Source: a bacterium (GTDB lineage Bacteria; UBP13; UBA5359). Taken from it: a stretch of 64,000 nucleotides of DNA. Below, piece by piece: positions 1 through 9,109 of this stretch. The notes beneath the pieces are model-generated. The model worked only from the letters and a program-made list of their open reading frames with translations. It did not search any database and had not been told where the DNA came from. Position 1 is the first letter of the stretch. The number at the start of each line of letters is the position of its first letter. The DNA is taken from NCBI GenBank assembly GCA_028685295.1, contig JAQUEL010000002.1, forward strand, positions 24,635 to 88,634, in the 5' to 3' direction. Made by a program: the position numbers and the translations under genes.

Positions 1-1165
1 TTCCCACACACAGAAAGAGCATCGCCTTGGAAATTGCATGGAAGCAGGTAAGCAGGATAGCTGCCGCATAAGCCAGAGGCGTATGGATAGCGGCACAAAT
101 AATTATAAGCCCAAGGTTGGCTATGGTTGAATAAGCCAGAACCTTCTTCCCGTTGCTCTGGCTGATCGCCATGGCGGAAGCAAGAGCAAAAGTGAAAGCA
201 CCAGCTATAGCCACTACCTGTCCCATCCTGGTGCCGCCCAGCCCCGGAGCCAGGCGAATGATGAGGTAGACACCGGCTTTGACCATGGTAGTGGAGTGAA
301 GTAGAGCGGATACAGGTGTCGGCGCTACCATGGCCCCCAGCAGCCAGCTTTGGAAAGGCAATTGTGCCGATTTGGTAAAAGCGGCCAGGCAGATCAATGC
401 CAGCGGCAGCAGAGAGCCAACAGCTACAAGCTCGTCCAAACTTGCCGAGCCACTGGCAGATATGCTGAGAAATGAAGCCAGCATCAACGCTGCGCCACCC
501 AAAGAATTTATCCATAATGCTCTGTAGGCACTCTCTCCGGCATCCTCGGTCTTATCGTGACCGATAAGCATGAAGGAGCAGAGCGTCGTCAATTCCCAGA
601 AGATAGCCAGTAATTTCAGATCATTGGACATGACCAGGCCGTTCATCACTCCCAGAAAACCTATCAAAAAGAAAAAGAAAAGTCCGGTGCTTCTCATCTG
701 CTCCGGACCATGCACTTCATACCGTTTCATATAGCCGATAGCATACATAACAATCAGAGGCCCGATGACGGAAACTATAAGCACCATAATCACAGCGAGA
801 AGGTCCACCTTTAGCGTGGGCACATGTGCCTGTACTGAGTGCGGCAGCATATCCGAAATAAGACCTATAGCCAACTGGAGAATCCCCAGACCGATAATCA
901 GCATTTTTTTAATGGCAAAGCCTATATAAATAATGATGGCGAGAATCAGCAATTCAATCAGCGGCAGAGCCTTCATCAAACCGCTATCAATAGAGAGTGT
1001 GAATGGGCCTTGCAAAGCTAGAAGAATACCGCCTGCCATTATTGTCAAAGCAGATAAAACGATCACAGGTGTCTTGTATCGCCAGCCGGGAGCCAGCATG
1101 ACTAGCAAGCCAAAAATTAACGGACCGAAAATTAACAATAAAGACAAAAAAGTGTACAAATGCAT
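1..1165 (-). CDS. Proton-conducting membrane subunit of an Ech/Hyf-type hydrogenase, partial
   Basis: This gene starts at 1165 and runs off the left edge; about 388 codons are visible. The reading frame is open to the edge and the ATG follows an AGGAG site. The product is very hydrophobic, with many membrane segments. From about residue 120 it has the Proton_antipo_M fold of NuoL/EchA/HyfB/MrpA proteins, including the channel motifs FTKSAQLPFQSWL and HSTTMVKAGVYL. Family knowledge: such subunits couple redox reactions to proton or sodium pumping in the cytoplasmic membrane, and EchA is normally the first gene of the ech operon. The hydrogenase maturase upstream on the same strand, 110 bases away, supports a hydrogenase role. 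Complex I NuoL or an Mrp antiporter subunit cannot be excluded without the rest of the operon. Confidence 0.8.
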   Translation of the reverse strand, partial: MHLYTFLSLLLIFGPLIFGLLVMLAPGWRYKTPVIVLSALTIMAGGILLALQGPFTLSIDSGLMKALPLIELLILAIIIYIGFAIKKMLIIGLGILQLAIGLISDMLPHSVQAHVPTLKVDLLAVIMVLIVSVIGPLIVMYAIGYMKRYEVHGPEQMRSTGLFFFFLIGFLGVMNGLVMSNDLKLLAIFWELTTLCSFMLIGHDKTEDAGESAYRALWINSLGGAALMLASFLSISASGSASLDELVAVGSLLPLALICLAAFTKSAQLPFQSWLLGAMVAPTPVSALLHSTTMVKAGVYLIIRLAPGLGGTRMGQVVAIAGAFTFALASAMAISQSNGKKVLAYSTIANLGLIIICAAIHTPLAYAAAILLTCFHAISKAMLFLCVG

Positions 1166-1224
1166 GGCCTTCTCCTAATAACGACATAAAAAAACCTGTC
1201 ACGGCCCACTCATTAAGAAGCCGA

Positions 1225-1257
1225 CAAGGTAGCGTAATACACCGCTATTTTACCTTG
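1225..1257 (-). other. Intergenic hairpin between maturase and hydrogenase genes
   Basis: The arms CAAGGTA (1225-1231) and TACCTTG (1251-1257) are exact inverted repeats and extend by further pairs outward. There is no T-tract on the minus strand, so it does not look like an intrinsic terminator. It may protect or process the transcript between the two genes. Confidence 0.35.
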
Positions 1258-1275
1258 CCGATGCAGCCGTGTCAA

Positions 1276-2592
1276 TTAAGACGCTGCATGGCTTACCCCT
1301 ATATCGGTGGGTGCCCGACCAAGATCTGAAAGAATATTCAGAAGATCGGAGATCTGATTTTCAAGGCTTTCATTCAAATGTGCTCGATCAGGGTAAAGCG
1401 TATATTCCCGGCGCAAAGCATCAGGTGTCAGGCTTATCATAACGGAATTGGCTCCGGCACTCAGGCCCTGCCGACGAGCATCCTTCTCCAGAGTTTCAAA
1501 GCTGGTAGTGACGACAATTTTAGCATTTCGGGCATCGGCAATACGGGCAACGGCTAATGCCTTAAGCACCTCCACAGCAGCCGGACTATGCGAATTTGCC
1601 AATGGCGTCCCCGGATGTGGAATAAAGGGGCCGAAGGAATACATTTCAGCTTGCAGACTCCTGGTAAGAGAGATATCTCCGAGTATGTCCTCTCTCGTCT
1701 GGCCGGGAAGGCCTATAAGCCCTCCGGTTATAAGCAGATAGCCCATATCGAAAGCAACACGCAGATGCTCCAGACGGCTGTCCAGCCTGCGCCCGGGATG
1801 CAACTGCTCATAAAGATGCGGATTGCTCGTTTCAAACCGCATCAATAATCCTCTGGCACCGGCTTCATACAATCTTTGCACTCCGGGTAGGCCTACCTCA
1901 CCGCAACTGATAAAGATCAACGCCGGCTCTCTCTCTCTGATGCCGCTGACTATTTGACAGAGATTATCGATTGAATATGCCGGATCTTCGCCGCTTTGCA
2001 GAACCAATGCCTTGAAACCGTACTTGCTTATGGCTTTGCAAGCGGCTTTCACCACTTCCTCCGGTGTCATCCTGTAAGGCTTCAGCCTCTTGTTACGAGC
2101 TGATATGCCGCAATAGCCACAGCTCTGTCTACAGTAATTGGAAAACTCTATTATGCCGTGGATGCAGCAAGAGTTACCCAGATGCTTATGGCGCAGATAA
2201 TTGGCCGCCTGCATCAGTCGGGCTACATCCTCTTTGCCTTCCAGATTGAGAAGATAAAGCAGATCCTCTTCCGTCACCTCTTCTTCATCGGCAACTATCC
2301 GTTCCAATATCAACGACAACCGATCGCCGGCTGTTTTATCCATACGCTTGAAACCGGACAGATGCTGGTCTCTCTCCTGGAGTTCAAAGAAGAGCTCTTT
2401 CCAGAGTGCCAGCACCTCTTGTGCCTCGGCATCAGGAACAGCATCTATGACATATCCTCCCTGTGCATAGATATAATCGCCCTCTCTCAGGTTGCTGATC
2501 TCATTAACAGCCCGCCGCTGCTCACCAAAATAATCTATAATGATGGTACGACCATCAATACTCACTACCCTGCCGGGAATGGAATAACACAT
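1276..2592 (-). CDS. HypC-HydE fusion, hydrogenase maturation radical SAM protein
   Basis: The 438-residue protein has two parts. Residues 1-75 look like a HypC/HupF chaperone: MCYSIPGRVV at the N-terminus, with the Cys2 that HypC uses to bind Fe(CN)2CO intermediates, a small beta-barrel, and a helical end. Residues about 90-430 match HydE, the radical SAM maturase of the [FeFe] H-cluster. The CX3CX2C cluster motif is C154, C158 and C161, preceded by IIEFSNYC, followed by LQSGEDP and later FIPHPGTPLA, all typical of HydE. HypC belongs to [NiFe] maturation and HydE to [FeFe] maturation, so the join is odd. The gene lies just upstream of an Ech-type subunit. Its substrate is unknown; a HydE-like enzyme serving a [NiFe] enzyme is one possibility. 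Confidence 0.85.
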   Translation of the reverse strand: MCYSIPGRVVSIDGRTIIIDYFGEQRRAVNEISNLREGDYIYAQGGYVIDAVPDAEAQEVLALWKELFFELQERDQHLSGFKRMDKTAGDRLSLILERIVADEEEVTEEDLLYLLNLEGKEDVARLMQAANYLRHKHLGNSCCIHGIIEFSNYCRQSCGYCGISARNKRLKPYRMTPEEVVKAACKAISKYGFKALVLQSGEDPAYSIDNLCQIVSGIREREPALIFISCGEVGLPGVQRLYEAGARGLLMRFETSNPHLYEQLHPGRRLDSRLEHLRVAFDMGYLLITGGLIGLPGQTREDILGDISLTRSLQAEMYSFGPFIPHPGTPLANSHSPAAVEVLKALAVARIADARNAKIVVTTSFETLEKDARRQGLSAGANSVMISLTPDALRREYTLYPDRAHLNESLENQISDLLNILSDLGRAPTDIGVSHAAS

Positions 2593-2768
2593 TTCATGCT
2601 CCGATATAACTTATGGCTATGCAAACATATATAGCTCACTACAAGTAAACTATTTTGCATATTGCTGCAAACAAAGACTTTGTTTATGATCAGCTACCCC
2701 CGATACACACCGACATCTTTATAACTCTCTCAGAAAAATATGAAAAAGCAATCAATAAAGCCCCATAT

Positions 2769-2797
2769 ATGCTAACTCTGCTGAACAAATGTGTCAA
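2769..2797 (-). promoter_or_regulatory. Sigma70-type promoter for the maturase gene
   Basis: On the minus strand TTGACA (2792-2797) is followed after 17 bases by TAGCAT (2769-2774). The -35 is perfect and the -10 matches 4 of 6. The implied leader to the start at 2592 is about 170 bases. Confidence 0.5.
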
Positions 2798-2835
2798 GAA
2801 CTGTTCCCTTGAGTAAGATAGTACGGTAAAATGGG

Positions 2836-3528
2836 ATGATGGTCATGAGCTTTTTAGAAATATTTCTCCATATCGATAAACATCTCCATACCATTGTGTC
2901 ACAGTACGGTACCTGGACCTATTTTATTCTTTTCCTCATCGTCTTCTGTGAGACGGGGCTGGTGGTAACTCCCTTCCTGCCTGGTGATTGGTTGCTCTTC
3001 ATAGCCGGCTCTCTGGCTGCGGCCGGCAGCCTTAAACTAGTGCCGTTGCTTATTATTTTCAATATCGCAGCCATTACCGGCAATGCCGTCAATTACTGGA
3101 TCGGCTACTCTATCGGGCCGGGCATGCTGAGCAAAAAATCTCGTTTTCTTAAACAGGAATATCTGGATAGAACCCACCAGTTTTATGAACGTTACGGCGG
3201 CAGGACCATCATCATAGCCAGATTCGTACCCATAATCAGAACCTTTGCGCCTTTCATGGCTGGAGTAGGGCAGATGACACCCTGGCGCTTTACCTATTAC
3301 AATATCCTGGGCAGTATATCCTGGGTGATGATCTTTATACTGGGCGGCTATTACTTCAGCAATCTGCCGCTGATAAAAAACAATCTCTCGATCGTCGTTA
3401 TTTTCATAACTCTCTTTTCCGTGGCGCCTATTGCTATGGATCTTCTGAAGCGAAGAAAAGAAACCGCTCGGTTAAAAAAACAGGCGGCTGTACCAACAGC
3501 TGCCAGGCCGGATCGAGACGAGGGATAA
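2836..3528 (+). CDS. DedA family membrane protein
   Basis: A 230-residue integral membrane protein of the DedA/VTT (SNARE-associated) superfamily. The motif ETGLVVTPFLPGDW lies at residues 39-52 and ARFVPIIRTFAPFMAGV at 128-144. The Glu, the two Arg and the Gly positions are those conserved in DedA proteins. Members are thought to be proton-dependent flippases or transporters that recycle lipid carriers such as undecaprenyl phosphate and support membrane homeostasis. The C-terminal tail is basic and cytoplasmic. The start could also be the ATG at 2845; neither has a strong ribosome site. It ends six bases from the end of the convergent KUP gene. Confidence 0.88.
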   Translation: MMVMSFLEIFLHIDKHLHTIVSQYGTWTYFILFLIVFCETGLVVTPFLPGDWLLFIAGSLAAAGSLKLVPLLIIFNIAAITGNAVNYWIGYSIGPGMLSKKSRFLKQEYLDRTHQFYERYGGRTIIIARFVPIIRTFAPFMAGVGQMTPWRFTYYNILGSISWVMIFILGGYYFSNLPLIKNNLSIVVIFITLFSVAPIAMDLLKRRKETARLKKQAAVPTAARPDRDEG

Positions 3529-3534
3529 AGATCC

Positions 3535-4218
3535 TTACATTTCTACTCGGGTCACAACCCCCTGTATCTTGCCTGCAGGCAATTTATAAAACTGGACGAA
3601 AGTCGGTGCCAAACGTTTGAGCATAGCAAAAACCGTCCAGAAAAAGTTATTGGTAGTTATATCTTCCACACCATAGAAAATGACTCTCTCCTCAATATCG
3701 TTCTGCTTCAGCAGGCTCTCTATATCCAGAACCTCCCTGTAGCCGGCCCAGAACTCCAGAAGATCCATACCGGAAGCCCTATTGCGGTAGATTTCCGTTG
3801 TCAAGCCGTAAGGTTCGTCGGTCCTACGGACGGAGACCAGAATATTTCTGTCATAGATAATACCGCTATCCAGAATACAGTGCACCAGATATGGATGCAC
3901 GATATCGACTGTTCTATTAAAGAACAATGCCGCGCCCTCAAGCCTCTTCCCCTTCTCATATAATTTTTCATAGCGGCGTATGAAACTCTTCATATCCATG
4001 GGGCACATAGCATGGTAAAGTGCCTTCTGCCCACTAGTCCAGATCAGGATGGTAGCCAGAGGAATAGCAGCCAGAATCAGGGACCAGTAACCTCCATGAC
4101 TGAGCTTGTTAAGGTTGGCAATCAGAAAGACGGCATCAACCACTGTCACCATAGCTGCAACAGGCGCCTTCCAGGAAGATGAGCGAGAGAAGATCATGGT
4201 CATCATTATCCCGGTTAT
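3535..4218 (-). pseudogene. kup: KUP potassium transporter, C-terminal part after a frameshift
   Basis: This frame continues the KUP protein whose N-terminal part ends at 4215. It begins with ITGIMMTMIF, which belongs directly after the N-part's AVTGT helix, and continues through the last membrane helices into the soluble C-terminal domain seen in Kup (FFNRTVDIVHPYLVHCI, and the C-terminal cytoplasmic region). Translation on its own would lack the pore. Five bases stand where six would keep the frame, so one base appears to be missing. Either the gene is inactive or the assembly has a one-base error at about 4216-4222. Confidence 0.75.
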
Positions 4219-5357
4219 AGTATTGTTCCTGTAACGGCCAGGCCATAAGCAGCCGCCAAATTTTCCGATCGGCGAAAAACAAGCATAATAAAAACAACAG
4301 CTACCATGAGGGACCAATTAACGGAACCTAGGTATATTTGCGATTTAAGCTTGCTGGAAGTATAGCTTATTCTCAACCAGGGCATGATACGAGTGGTAAT
4401 TCCCTGATAAACTATGGAATAGACACCGCTGATCAAGGACTGGGAAGCAATGACAGTGGCAAGGATAGTCAGTATCAGAGTAGGTATGTAGAGTATATTC
4501 AACTCCTCGCGGAACATACCGAAGAGGATGTTCTGTGCTTCGGGATGCCGCAGGATAAAGGCACCCTGCCCAAGGTAATTGATAACCAGGGCAAGGAAGA
4601 CGAAATACCAGGCCCTGATTATCGGACGTTTCCCCAGGTGTCCCATATCGGCATACAAAGCCTCCCCGCCGGTAGCACAAAGTATGACTTCCGAGAGAAT
4701 CAATCCACCGGCAATTCCGTTATGCATAAGGAAGCTTAAAGCGTATAAAGGATTTACCGCCTTGATTACCCCGGGCAGGCTCTGTATGGAGATTATTCCG
4801 GAGACAGCTAAGGTTATGAACCATATCACCATCAACGGCCCAAATGCTCCGGCCACTTTATCCGTTCCCTTGTATTGGAAGAAAAAGAGGCTGATGGCTA
4901 TCAATGCGGCAATAAGAATAATCATCCATTGATGCATGCCGGCCAGGCCGGGTACCAGGCGCATACCTTCAACAGCGGAGAGAATAGTTATGGCCGGCGT
5001 TATGACGCCGTCTCCCAGTATCAACGATATCCCCAGAAAGGATAAAAAGCCGACAAAGGCTATCTGCCGGTTGCTTTTCAGGAGTTTGACCAGAATCTCT
5101 TTGAGAACAACAGTTCCTCCCTGTCCATCTTGCTCCAAACTCATGGCCAGCCAGGCATACTCAATGGTAACTAGAAGAATTAGAGTCCAGACGATCAGCG
5201 ACAGTATACCGAAAACGTTGCTCTCTGTAGGCTTTATCAAAGCCATGATAACCGTCAAGGTATATATGGGACTGGTACCGATATCGCCAAAGACCAACCC
5301 CATAGCTTTGACGATACCCTCCCAAAAAGAGTACCCCTCATTCCTGTGCCGAGACAT
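4215..5357 (-). CDS. kup: KUP potassium uptake protein, N-terminal part (frameshifted)
   Basis: 380 residues matching the N-terminal two thirds of Kup/HAK low-affinity K+:H+ symporters. The signature GLVFGDIGTSPIYTL is at about residue 20, followed by GGTVVLKEIL, LGDGVITPAITILSAVEG, and GGEALYADMGHLGKRPI. About ten membrane helices are present. The frame closes at TAA just after AVTGTIL, where intact Kup continues into further helices. The rest of the protein is encoded in another frame directly downstream. Together the two parts make about 610 residues, a normal Kup length. The start ATG at 5357 opens the conserved N-terminus. Confidence 0.85.
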   Translation of the reverse strand: MSRHRNEGYSFWEGIVKAMGLVFGDIGTSPIYTLTVIMALIKPTESNVFGILSLIVWTLILLVTIEYAWLAMSLEQDGQGGTVVLKEILVKLLKSNRQIAFVGFLSFLGISLILGDGVITPAITILSAVEGMRLVPGLAGMHQWMIILIAALIAISLFFFQYKGTDKVAGAFGPLMVIWFITLAVSGIISIQSLPGVIKAVNPLYALSFLMHNGIAGGLILSEVILCATGGEALYADMGHLGKRPIIRAWYFVFLALVINYLGQGAFILRHPEAQNILFGMFREELNILYIPTLILTILATVIASQSLISGVYSIVYQGITTRIMPWLRISYTSSKLKSQIYLGSVNWSLMVAVVFIMLVFRRSENLAAAYGLAVTGTIL

Positions 5358-5447
5358 GCCTATTCTTGATTACCGCCTATTTTCACTTAATACGGGGATT
5401 TGATAGCCTTACTAATCTATCATAAAGAGAGGAGCAACTCAATACTT

Positions 5448-6161
5448 TCAGAATTTATTCAAATAGCCGTCCACCTCACCGCTGATGATTACTCTTCTTT
5501 CCTGAAGGGCCAGCTTTCTAATGCGCATGGTAAAGGGGAGACTGGAAGCATCAAAAACGGGATTGTAACTTGCGAGAATCTTTTCTGCCAGCTTAGGAGG
5601 AAGAGGCAGCTTGCTGACATGAAGTTCGGTAAGATGGAAACTTACCTGTTGCTCGTTATCAGGTGCAAGGTAACCATTAGCGGTTATGCGTACTCTCAGC
5701 CCGGATATGGAACGTAAAGTAGATAGGGTCAGACCACTCTCTTTGACCGTTACATCGGCCTGATCATCGTATTTACTGCGTAAGAAATCACGAAGATCGT
5801 CCTGGTCCAACTCAATTTGAAAAGTAGTTTCAGCAACGCTGTTAACAGCCCTTTGCTGCATATCTGCCTTGATATGCCTGGCATCGATAACCATATGCTT
5901 AATAACGGGCATATCTTTCGGCCGTACCCTGGTGCCTTCGATATGAATACGACCTACCTTTCCCCTGAGAAGAGAGAATGCCGAGGTATCTGCAAGATGA
6001 ACCTCATAGTTATCAGCAGGACCGATAGCTGACGGCAGCTTAGCCTTTATCTGCGCCTCAATGCAACCGGTAATAGGGCCGCAACCGGATTCTGCTACCA
6101 ATGCAGCCAAGCCGGTAAGAATGGCAAAACCCATTAAAGCCTTACCTGACGCTAATCTCAT
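5448..6161 (-). CDS. DUF2993 (LmeA-like) exported protein
   Basis: A 237-residue protein with a hydrophobic export segment at residues 5-25, possibly a lipoprotein-like site near GCGP. The remainder resembles the DUF2993/LmeA family: an N-terminal helix with amphipathic pattern, then LRGKVGRIHIEG and LSTLRSISGLRVRITANG beta-rich repeats, ending in VIISGEVDG. LmeA-type proteins are tubular lipid-binding domain proteins linked to envelope lipids. It begins 10 bases after the parvulin fusion gene and is probably the last gene of that ABC-transporter operon. The exact function is unknown. Confidence 0.6.
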   Translation of the reverse strand: MRLASGKALMGFAILTGLAALVAESGCGPITGCIEAQIKAKLPSAIGPADNYEVHLADTSAFSLLRGKVGRIHIEGTRVRPKDMPVIKHMVIDARHIKADMQQRAVNSVAETTFQIELDQDDLRDFLRSKYDDQADVTVKESGLTLSTLRSISGLRVRITANGYLAPDNEQQVSFHLTELHVSKLPLPPKLAEKILASYNPVFDASSLPFTMRIRKLALQERRVIISGEVDGYLNKF

Positions 6162-6171
6162 CTTTTATCTT

Positions 6172-7413
6172 TCACTTCTTTTCCGGAGTTTTTATTTCAG
6201 GAACGCCCCACCTATAGCCTGCAGCAAGCTTACGCTGGACATTAGCCTGAATCTTATCATCAACCACTTTATCTCTTACTTGAGTTCTAACCTCTTTCAG
6301 GCTTTTCAAACGAGCTGGAATACACTTTTCCATTTTTATTACATGATACCCAAACTTAGTCTTCACTATATCGCTGACCTGATTTTCTTTGAGAGCAAAG
6401 GCAGCCCGATCAAATTCCGGTACCATTTGCCCTCTTGGGAAGAGTCCCAGACTGCCACCTGTTTCTTGCGTTCCCTTATCGATAGAGACTTTACTCGCCA
6501 AAGCAGCAAAGTCTTCGCCTTTTTTCAATCTCTCCAATACTCTTACTGCCGCCGCCCTATTGCTTAACAGAATGTGCCTGGCCTGAATCTTTTTCGGCTC
6601 CATGTAGAGATCCTTATGAGCGTTATAATAAGCTTCGATCTCCGCTTCGGAAACCTGTATTTTGTCAGCCAAACACTTCTCCCACTCCTGACCTCTATTC
6701 CTCAACTTATATATAGGAACACCTATGCGGCAATCGCCCTTTAACAGCCTGGAATAATTGCCAAAGGCCGGAGAGCAATCACCTTCATCTATACATTGCT
6801 TCCATAGCTTTTTAGTTTCCTCTATGCGGCCAAGCCTCTCTAAGGTATGCGCTACCATATGGCGTACATAATGAGGATGATCTTTAATAGCATAGGCAGC
6901 CTTAATTTCCGGCAGCGCTCGCTGGTAATCCAGCTGCCGGTCAAAGCGGTTCCAGCCGAGCTCGAAGTGCAGATCATAAATATGAGGGTTATACCTGATG
7001 CCTTTTTCCAGGAATTCATCTCCTTGCCGGATCATCTGCTCTTTTACTTTTACACTGGAAGCCGGTACACTTATATTATATGCGAAATGCCAGGCGCCGA
7101 CAGACCAGACTTGAATGAATTTGGGATCAAGACGGGCTACAAGGTCTATTGTGGGCACTAGACGCTGCCAATCTCCGGAATGAAAGAAGGAATCCATCGT
7201 TACCCAGAGATAATCGGCTGTAATCTCCCTGAAAGCGCCTACCAGGCCGCCCAGAACCTGATCAGACGGAGATAGATTCTCCGGCAGCATATCATATTTG
7301 ATACGGTCGGTTTCAATATCTTTTTTGACAAATACAGTTATGATAAAAATGCCGACCAAAACCAACAGATAAAATTTCTGCGCTTTACTTATGTTCCTTG
7401 ACAGGCCCCTCAT
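6172..7413 (-). CDS. Membrane-anchored helical-repeat protein fused to a parvulin PPIase
   Basis: 413 residues. A single N-terminal anchor lies at residues 13-29. Residues about 50-225 form helical repeats with TPR character, with evenly spaced aromatic helices such as FIQVWSVGAWHFAYN and YDLHFELGWNRF. A parvulin-type peptidyl-prolyl isomerase domain lies at about 274-370, with ARHILL, GGSLGLFPRGQMVPEFDRAAF and KFGYHVIKM. The parvulin domain would act outside the cytoplasmic membrane. The gene starts two bases after the ABC permease, so it probably works with that transporter. Family knowledge supports the PPIase call; the meaning of the fusion is inferred. Confidence 0.8.
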   Translation of the reverse strand: MRGLSRNISKAQKFYLLVLVGIFIITVFVKKDIETDRIKYDMLPENLSPSDQVLGGLVGAFREITADYLWVTMDSFFHSGDWQRLVPTIDLVARLDPKFIQVWSVGAWHFAYNISVPASSVKVKEQMIRQGDEFLEKGIRYNPHIYDLHFELGWNRFDRQLDYQRALPEIKAAYAIKDHPHYVRHMVAHTLERLGRIEETKKLWKQCIDEGDCSPAFGNYSRLLKGDCRIGVPIYKLRNRGQEWEKCLADKIQVSEAEIEAYYNAHKDLYMEPKKIQARHILLSNRAAAVRVLERLKKGEDFAALASKVSIDKGTQETGGSLGLFPRGQMVPEFDRAAFALKENQVSDIVKTKFGYHVIKMEKCIPARLKSLKEVRTQVRDKVVDDKIQANVQRKLAAGYRWGVPEIKTPEKK

Positions 7414-7415
7414 GC

Positions 7416-8177
7416 TTACACTTCCTTTTCCTGGAAGAACATGCCGGCAACTATCAATAGCGCCGCCGAAAGTAGAAGGCCGTAGATCATAGCCTTAAAG
7501 ATGTAAACCCACGGTACAGCTTCATTATGCAAAACCTGGGATCTGATGTTAAAGACCTCAAAATTCGGTATCAGGTAACCAAAGCCTTTAACCGCAGCCT
7601 TGAGCAGCGGTGAATCCGAGCGTCCGCCCAGATATTGCAGTGAATCGGATGAACTGCCAAGAATATAGAAGAAAATAGTCAGCACCACACTAAGAGTGGA
7701 GGACGTAAAAGTCGAGAAGGTCACGGCCATAGCCAGAACTACCAGAAGTTCAAAAAAGGTCAAAATTATAGCCAGGGCGGTAATAAGCGACAAGGTATGC
7801 TCCTTAAAGAATACCAGGCCCATAAAAACCAGACCCATGAGTAAAACCATAATCAGCACCGCCAGTGCCGCACCCAGATATTTACCTACAACTACTTCCA
7901 GGCGCCTGACAGGTTTTGATAAAATGGTATAAATAATGCGCTTCTCTATCTCCGTCGGTATCAATGACATACCCAGAAATGTGGCTATAAGCAGACCAAA
8001 AACAAGCATGCCGGTTAGGCCCACGTCCTTGACCATGCGTATCTCTTCGCCGCCGGAAAAATAGGTGAAAAGAAGAGAGCTGCCGATAAAAATAAAGGCG
8101 AAGACCAGAAGAACCAGAAGAACCTTCTTCCTGATGGCTTCCTTGAAGGTGGCCATGGCTAAAGCTACTGCCTTCAA
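7416..8177 (-). CDS. ABC-2 type transporter permease
   Basis: 253 residues with six predicted membrane helices and the NatB/ABC-2 pattern: a first helix after basic residues (FKEAIRKKVLL), a short cytoplasmic loop containing TIEKRIIYTILSKPV-like sequence that couples to the ATPase, then four more helices. Its first bases overlap the ATPase gene by four (ATGA), so the two are translationally coupled. The pair is a half-size exporter of unknown substrate. The downstream parvulin fusion and DUF2993 proteins suggest a job in envelope assembly or protein secretion; this last point is inference. Confidence 0.85.
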   Translation of the reverse strand: MKAVALAMATFKEAIRKKVLLVLLVFAFIFIGSSLLFTYFSGGEEIRMVKDVGLTGMLVFGLLIATFLGMSLIPTEIEKRIIYTILSKPVRRLEVVVGKYLGAALAVLIMVLLMGLVFMGLVFFKEHTLSLITALAIILTFFELLVVLAMAVTFSTFTSSTLSVVLTIFFYILGSSSDSLQYLGGRSDSPLLKAAVKGFGYLIPNFEVFNIRSQVLHNEAVPWVYIFKAMIYGLLLSAALLIVAGMFFQEKEV

Positions 8178-9109
8178 CTTTCCTTACCTCCCTTGACGAT
8201 GGAAACAAAGAGATCTTCCAGTGACCGACGCCGATCAGTCATCGATACCAGGACCGCATTGTCGTTACTACGAACAATATCTATAACCTTATCCGCATGG
8301 ATACGGCTGCCTACAGTCACCAGGGCTTCCTGGCTATCCAGAACCGATATGTCGACAGCCGCCTCTTTGATGCGGCTTAACAATTCCTCATTGAATCCCC
8401 TTACAACCATTTCCAACTCGCCCTCTATGCTGAGAAGCTCCTCCATTGTGCCCATGCGTAACAGGTTTCCCTTATGGATAACAGCTACACGGTCACAGAC
8501 CATTTCAACCTCATTCAACAGGTGAGAACAGTAAAGGATACTCTTTCCTTCCTTCTTTAACCTGAGAACCAGATCTCTGATCTCGATACGGCCTAAAGGG
8601 TCCAACCCGGATGTGGGTTCATCCAATATCAAGAGTTTAGGATCACTGACCAAGGCCTGCGCCAGACCCACACGCTGCAGCATTCCCTTAGAGAATTTGC
8701 GCAGCTGCAGCTTGCGTGCGCCGGAAAGTCCCACTATCTCCAGAAGCTCATCCGACCTACGCTTTATTTTAGCGGGATCCAGGCCGGAGAGCTTGCCGTA
8801 AAACGATAAAAGCTCCTCGGGAGTAAGAAAATCGTAGTAATAAGGGCCTTCTGGAAGATAACCGATAAGATTCTTGACGCCAACATCTCCTGCAGGCCTA
8901 TCATATATCCAGGCTCTGCCTTTGGAAGGCCTGTACAGACCTAAAAGAAGCTTAATAGTAGTGGTCTTTCCTGCTCCGTTAGGCCCCACAAACCCAAAGG
9001 TCTCTCCATCGGATATACTTATATTCAAATCATTAAGGATGACTGTCTTGTTACCCCAGAAGTTGAGATAATACTTAGTCAATCCCTCGGTCCTGACTAC
9101 ATCAGCCAA
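8174..9109 (-). CDS. ABC transporter ATP-binding protein
   Basis: An ABC-2 exporter ATPase of the CcmA/NatA group. It has Walker A GPNGAGKTT, signature FSKGMLQRVGLA, Walker B LLILDEPTSGLD and the switch His in CSHLLNE. The C-terminal 90 residues form the extra domain common in this group. The frame opens at ATG 9148, but a strong GGGAGGTG site lies seven bases before TTG at 9109, which gives a start just before the conserved domain, so TTG 9109 is preferred. A good promoter lies 100 bases upstream. Confidence 0.88.
   Translation of the reverse strand: MADVVRTEGLTKYYLNFWGNKTVILNDLNISISDGETFGFVGPNGAGKTTTIKLLLGLYRPSKGRAWIYDRPAGDVGVKNLIGYLPEGPYYYDFLTPEELLSFYGKLSGLDPAKIKRRSDELLEIVGLSGARKLQLRKFSKGMLQRVGLAQALVSDPKLLILDEPTSGLDPLGRIEIRDLVLRLKKEGKSILYCSHLLNEVEMVCDRVAVIHKGNLLRMGTMEELLSIEGELEMVVRGFNEELLSRIKEAAVDISVLDSQEALVTVGSRIHADKVIDIVRSNDNAVLVSMTDRRRSLEDLFVSIVKGGKES

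Noticed and set aside
2158-2634. 158-codon plus-strand frame
   Set aside because: Exactly antisense to the well-supported HypC-HydE gene, no recognisable motifs, no ribosome site.
4345-4680. 111-codon minus-strand frame
   Set aside because: Alternative frame inside the KUP membrane region; no homology seen.
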